Source: CACLCV01 sp965656575 (GTDB taxonomy: Bacteria > Pseudomonadota > Gammaproteobacteria > GCA-002705445 > GCA-002716945). From it: 17,122 nucleotides of DNA. Position numbers and translations under genes: made by a program. The stretch lies in the NCBI GenBank assembly GCA_965656575.1, contig CBFHLA010000017.1:1-17122 (forward strand), given 5' to 3'. The notes below the pieces were generated by a model, which did not search any database, was not told where the DNA came from, and was given only the letters and a program-made list of their open reading frames with translations. Positions 15,133-17,122 of the stretch are shown one piece after another. Each line of letters begins with the position of its first letter. Position 1 is the first letter of the stretch.

Positions 15133-15342
15133 CTACTGTTCTTGTGCAGATTCTTCTTTAGGTTTTTTTACTTTTGGTGTAAAAATCTCTTTACCACGAT
15201 AGAAACCATCTTTAGATATATGGTGTCTTAGGTGCTTAGATCCTGTGGTTGAATCAGATGATACTGATGATGCAGATAAGGAGTCATGAGACCTTCTCAT
15301 ATCACGTCTTGATCTTGATTTTTTACTCTTTTGAACTGCCAT
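15133..15342 (-). CDS. rpmF: 50S ribosomal protein L32
   Basis: A 69-residue basic protein with the L32 pattern AVQKSKKSRSRRDMRRSHDSL (written here as residues 2-22 in outline) and the C-terminal LRHHISKDGFYRGKEIF. It lacks the four zinc-binding cysteines of C+ type L32, as in other gammaproteobacteria. It is longer than E. coli L32 (57) because of an acidic/basic tail, KVKKPKEESAQEQ. It heads the long operon and is preceded by a strong promoter and a GGAAT ribosome site. In E. coli yceD lies just upstream; here it is missing and maf is the divergent neighbour. Confidence 0.96.
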   Translation of the reverse strand: MAVQKSKKSRSRRDMRRSHDSLSASSVSSDSTTGSKHLRHHISKDGFYRGKEIFTPKVKKPKEESAQEQ

Positions 15343-15371
15343 ATTGTTATTCCATATCGTTTAGATAACGT

Positions 15372-15400
15372 ATTCTAAGCAATAATAATCATACAAGCAA
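15372..15400 (-). promoter_or_regulatory. Sigma-70 promoter for the rpmF-plsX-fabH-udg-uvrC-pgsA-tRNA operon
   Basis: On the minus strand TTGCTT (15400-15395) and TAGAAT (15377-15372) are separated by exactly 17 bp. Initiation is expected near 15365, giving a leader of about 23 bases before the rpmF ATG at 15342. It is the best promoter match in the window and sits in the 118-bp divergent gap between rpmF and maf. Confidence 0.6.
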
Positions 15401-15460
15401 TTATTAATACTAAATTTAACAATTTTATGTATTTTATTGGTATTATCGTTTATTGAAATT

Positions 15461-16042
15461 ATGAATATAATATTAGCATCGAGTTCAAAATTTAGAAAAC
15501 AGCTCCTAAATAAACTTAATATAGCATTTACATGTATCAGCCCAAATATTGATGAAAAGAAATTGCATAATGAGACTGTTACAGATTATGTAAAACGTTT
15601 ATCCATTGAAAAAGCTAAAAAAGTAGCTAAGGATCAATTTGATTCAATAATTATTGGATCTGATGAAGTGGCGGATTTGAATGGCAAAATACTTGGTAAA
15701 CCACATACAAAAAAGATTGCCAAAAAGCAGCTTAGCATGATGTCTGGCAATAAGGTTATATTTAGAACCGGTCTATGTGTATTAGATTCGAATACAGGAA
15801 AATATTATGCTTCTGTGAGTAATTATAGTATATTTTTCAAAGACTTAAATAAAAAAATTATAAATACATATTTAAGTAATGATGATGTCCTAAAGTGTGC
15901 GGCTAGCATCAGAATAGAGGGATTAGCAATTAATCTAGTTAGGCAGATGAAAGGTAGTGACCCGTCATCCATAATGGGCTTACCTTTGTTGAAATTAATA
16001 AGCTACTTAGAAAAGTTTAATGTTCCAATGATGTCGGACTGA
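15461..16042 (+). CDS. yceF: Maf-family nucleotide pyrophosphatase, YceF type
   Basis: A 193-residue cytoplasmic protein of the Maf/Ham1-like fold that hydrolyses non-canonical nucleotides; the YceF subgroup prefers 7-methyl-GTP. The N-terminal ILASSSKFRKQLLNKL block and GSDEVADLNGKILGKP (rather than the GADT of YhdE-type dTTP/UTP pyrophosphatases) support the YceF subgroup, as do the C-terminal IRIEGLAINLV and SDPSSIMGLPL. The ATG at 15461 is preferred over an in-frame ATG at 15437 because the conserved protein begins with MNIILASSS. Only a weak TATTAT -10-like box (15441-15446) is seen upstream and no ribosome site. It is divergent from rpmF, as in E. coli, and its stop codon touches the stop of thiL on the other strand. 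Confidence 0.9.
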   Translation: MNIILASSSKFRKQLLNKLNIAFTCISPNIDEKKLHNETVTDYVKRLSIEKAKKVAKDQFDSIIIGSDEVADLNGKILGKPHTKKIAKKQLSMMSGNKVIFRTGLCVLDSNTGKYYASVSNYSIFFKDLNKKIINTYLSNDDVLKCAASIRIEGLAINLVRQMKGSDPSSIMGLPLLKLISYLEKFNVPMMSD

Positions 16043-16987
16043 TTATTTCTTACAAAAGTGATCATATCCTTTTGTCATAACTTTATAAGCTTTTCCACCT
16101 TTAACATATTCGTACCCTCTTGATGTAATACTTCCAATCTTGGTAATTTTTAATTTAAGTTTATTAGATATAATATTGATTTTACTATTATATTTTCTAT
16201 TTGCAGTAAAACATAGCTCATAATCTTCTCCGCCTCCTAATATGCATTCCTCCATTAGATATTCCGGAATAAATTGAGTAAATTTTGGTTTTAGTGGAAT
16301 TTTATCAATATTTACTATGAAACCTTTATCAGATGAAACTGCAATATTCTTTAAGTCTTTTGCTAGACCGTCTGATATATCTATACATGATGATGCAAAT
16401 TTAGAGATCTCTAAACCTAAGGCAACTCTAGGCGTTGGGTTGACAAGATACTTTTTAAAATATTTATAAGACAAAGTGTGTTTTTTTGATAGTAAGGCAG
16501 CTCTTGCGTTACCAATAGTCCCTGTGACATATATATCATCATTTAGTTTAGCTCCACTACGGAGAAGAATACTATGCTTTTGAATACCTATCATTTGAAT
16601 CGTAATGCTCAAAGGACCCTTCGTTGTATCTCCGCCAATTATAGATATCTTGTGCTGTTTTAATAGCCTTTGCGAACCCCTATAAAAACGCCTTAACCAA
16701 GATTCTGACATTTTGGGAAGCGTCAATGCATACATTGCATATAGAGGTATACATCCCATTGAAGCAATATCACTAATATTTGTTGCCAAACATTTGTATC
16801 CTATATCTTCAGGGGAATAATCTTTTGTAAAATGAGGACCTAATAAAGATGTGTCAGTAGTAAAAACATATTTTTTTTTATTATTAAATTTAACTATTGA
16901 ACAATCATCGCCAATACCTTGTAATATGTTACCGCTATATGAATCCAGCTTTTTGAGAAAATTTACAAAATCTTGTTCACATTTCAT
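16043..16987 (-). CDS. thiL: Thiamine-monophosphate kinase
   Basis: A 314-residue cytoplasmic enzyme that phosphorylates thiamine monophosphate with ATP to give thiamine diphosphate, the last step of cofactor synthesis. PurM/ThiL-superfamily signatures are visible: GIGDDCSIV (21-29, metal-binding Asp pair), TTDTSLLGPHF, the block LATNISDIASMGCIPLYA, GGDTTKGPLSITI, SSCIDISDGLAKDL and GGGEDYELCF. Length is close to E. coli ThiL (325). It starts 6 bases after the nusB stop codon, so the two are co-transcribed. The 3' end meets maf tail to tail with no intervening base, and pgpA, a common downstream partner, is absent. Confidence 0.96.
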   Translation of the reverse strand: MKCEQDFVNFLKKLDSYSGNILQGIGDDCSIVKFNNKKKYVFTTDTSLLGPHFTKDYSPEDIGYKCLATNISDIASMGCIPLYAMYALTLPKMSESWLRRFYRGSQRLLKQHKISIIGGDTTKGPLSITIQMIGIQKHSILLRSGAKLNDDIYVTGTIGNARAALLSKKHTLSYKYFKKYLVNPTPRVALGLEISKFASSCIDISDGLAKDLKNIAVSSDKGFIVNIDKIPLKPKFTQFIPEYLMEECILGGGEDYELCFTANRKYNSKINIISNKLKLKITKIGSITSRGYEYVKGGKAYKVMTKGYDHFCKK

Positions 16988-16993
16988 TCTTTA

Positions 16994-17122
16994 TTAAAGT
17001 GTCTTATCTAGTGCTTTGTTAAGAAATGTATACATTTTTGGTGATGAATATTTTTTTGCTATATTTAAATACTCATTAATGACAATATTTTTTGAATTAT
17101 TAATGAACATAAATTCACAAAC
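16994..17122 (-). CDS. nusB: Transcription antitermination protein NusB, C-terminal part (5' truncated by window edge)
   Basis: The last 42 codons of a minus-strand gene running off the right edge. The residues (VCEFMFIN...IVINEYLNIAKKY, then FLNKALDKTL at the end) match the C-terminal helices of NusB, where VINE, AK and a terminal NGVLDK-like stretch are conserved. NusB binds NusE (S10) and boxA RNA for rRNA antitermination. The nusB-thiL order with a 6-base gap supports the call. The family's usual Val-Asn-Gly near the end appears as LNKAL, a mild divergence. Confidence 0.88.
   Translation of the reverse strand, partial: VCEFMFINNSKNIVINEYLNIAKKYSSPKMYTFLNKALDKTL

Noticed and set aside
15437..15460. 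Eight extra codons at the start of maf
   Set aside because: The conserved Maf N-terminus begins at MNIILASSS (15461), and the upstream ATG would sit over the likely promoter region.
16052..16075. Inverted repeat ACAAAAG...CTTTTGT near the end of thiL as a terminator for maf
   Set aside because: The stem is 7 bp and AT-rich with a 10-base loop, lies in thiL coding sequence and is not followed by a T run.
1..17122. CRISPR arrays, insertion sequences, rRNA genes, riboswitches
   Set aside because: I saw no regularly spaced repeats, transposase-like frames, rRNA sequence or recognisable riboswitch core; all gaps are short and accounted for.

Overview
This window comes from an AT-rich bacterium (roughly 30% G+C by eye, with heavy use of ATA, AGA and TTA codons). 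It is most likely a compact-genome gammaproteobacterium, plausibly marine or symbiotic. The main reason is the block uvrC-pgsA-tRNA-Gly(GCC)-tRNA-Cys(GCA)...tRNA-Leu(UAA), which matches the E. coli order uvrC-pgsA-glyW-cysT-leuZ. The maf(yceF)/rpmF-plsX-fabH and nusB-thiL neighbourhoods agree. A SUP05/Thioglobus-like or similar lineage would fit, but I cannot place it further from sequence alone. Genes are tightly packed, with many 4-14 bp overlaps and short intergenic gaps.

Layout. (1) Positions 1-1312, plus strand: the 3' end of a MetX-type homoserine O-acyltransferase, a secreted staphylococcal-nuclease-like protein and a PagL-like lipid A deacylase, all overlapping. (2) 1299-3281, minus: a light/flavin cassette of a cryptochrome/photolyase-related protein, a DCC-family (DUF393) thiol protein and a 46-residue four-cysteine DUF2256 protein. 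The last is easily missed and lies antisense over the end of pagL. (3) 3345-5435, minus: a complete tungstate ABC importer (permease, ATPase, binding protein). (4) 5498-7171, minus: formate-tetrahydrofolate ligase with its own promoter. (5) 7243-8676, minus: tRNA-Leu(UAA), a lipoprotein of unknown function that starts two bases after the tRNA, and a GmhA-type sedoheptulose-7-phosphate isomerase. (6) 8746-10014, minus: a polyprenyl-phosphate sugar phosphotransferase sitting inside the ancestral tRNA array. (7) 10095-15342, minus: one long operon, rpmF-plsX-fabH-udg-uvrC-pgsA-tRNA-Gly-tRNA-Cys, driven by a good sigma-70 promoter. (8) 15461-16042, plus: maf (yceF type). (9) 16043-17122, minus: thiL preceded by the 3' end of nusB.

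How the genes work together. The long operon joins ribosomal protein L32, the start of fatty-acid and phospholipid synthesis (PlsX, FabH, PgsA), DNA repair (uracil-DNA glycosylase, UvrC) and two tRNAs. It looks like a fusion of two blocks that are separate in E. coli. The envelope genes (sugar phosphotransferase, GmhA, lipoprotein, PagL) bear on surface polysaccharide and LPS. The tungstate importer next to Fhs hints at formate/one-carbon metabolism with a tungsten enzyme encoded elsewhere.

The points most worth a second look are: the photolyase-related protein, which appears to have lost the Fe-S cluster cysteines of its family, together with its two cysteine-rich operon partners; and the split tRNA array, in which the tRNA-Leu lacks an encoded CCA and abuts an ATG. 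No CRISPR array, insertion sequence, phage gene or rRNA was seen.
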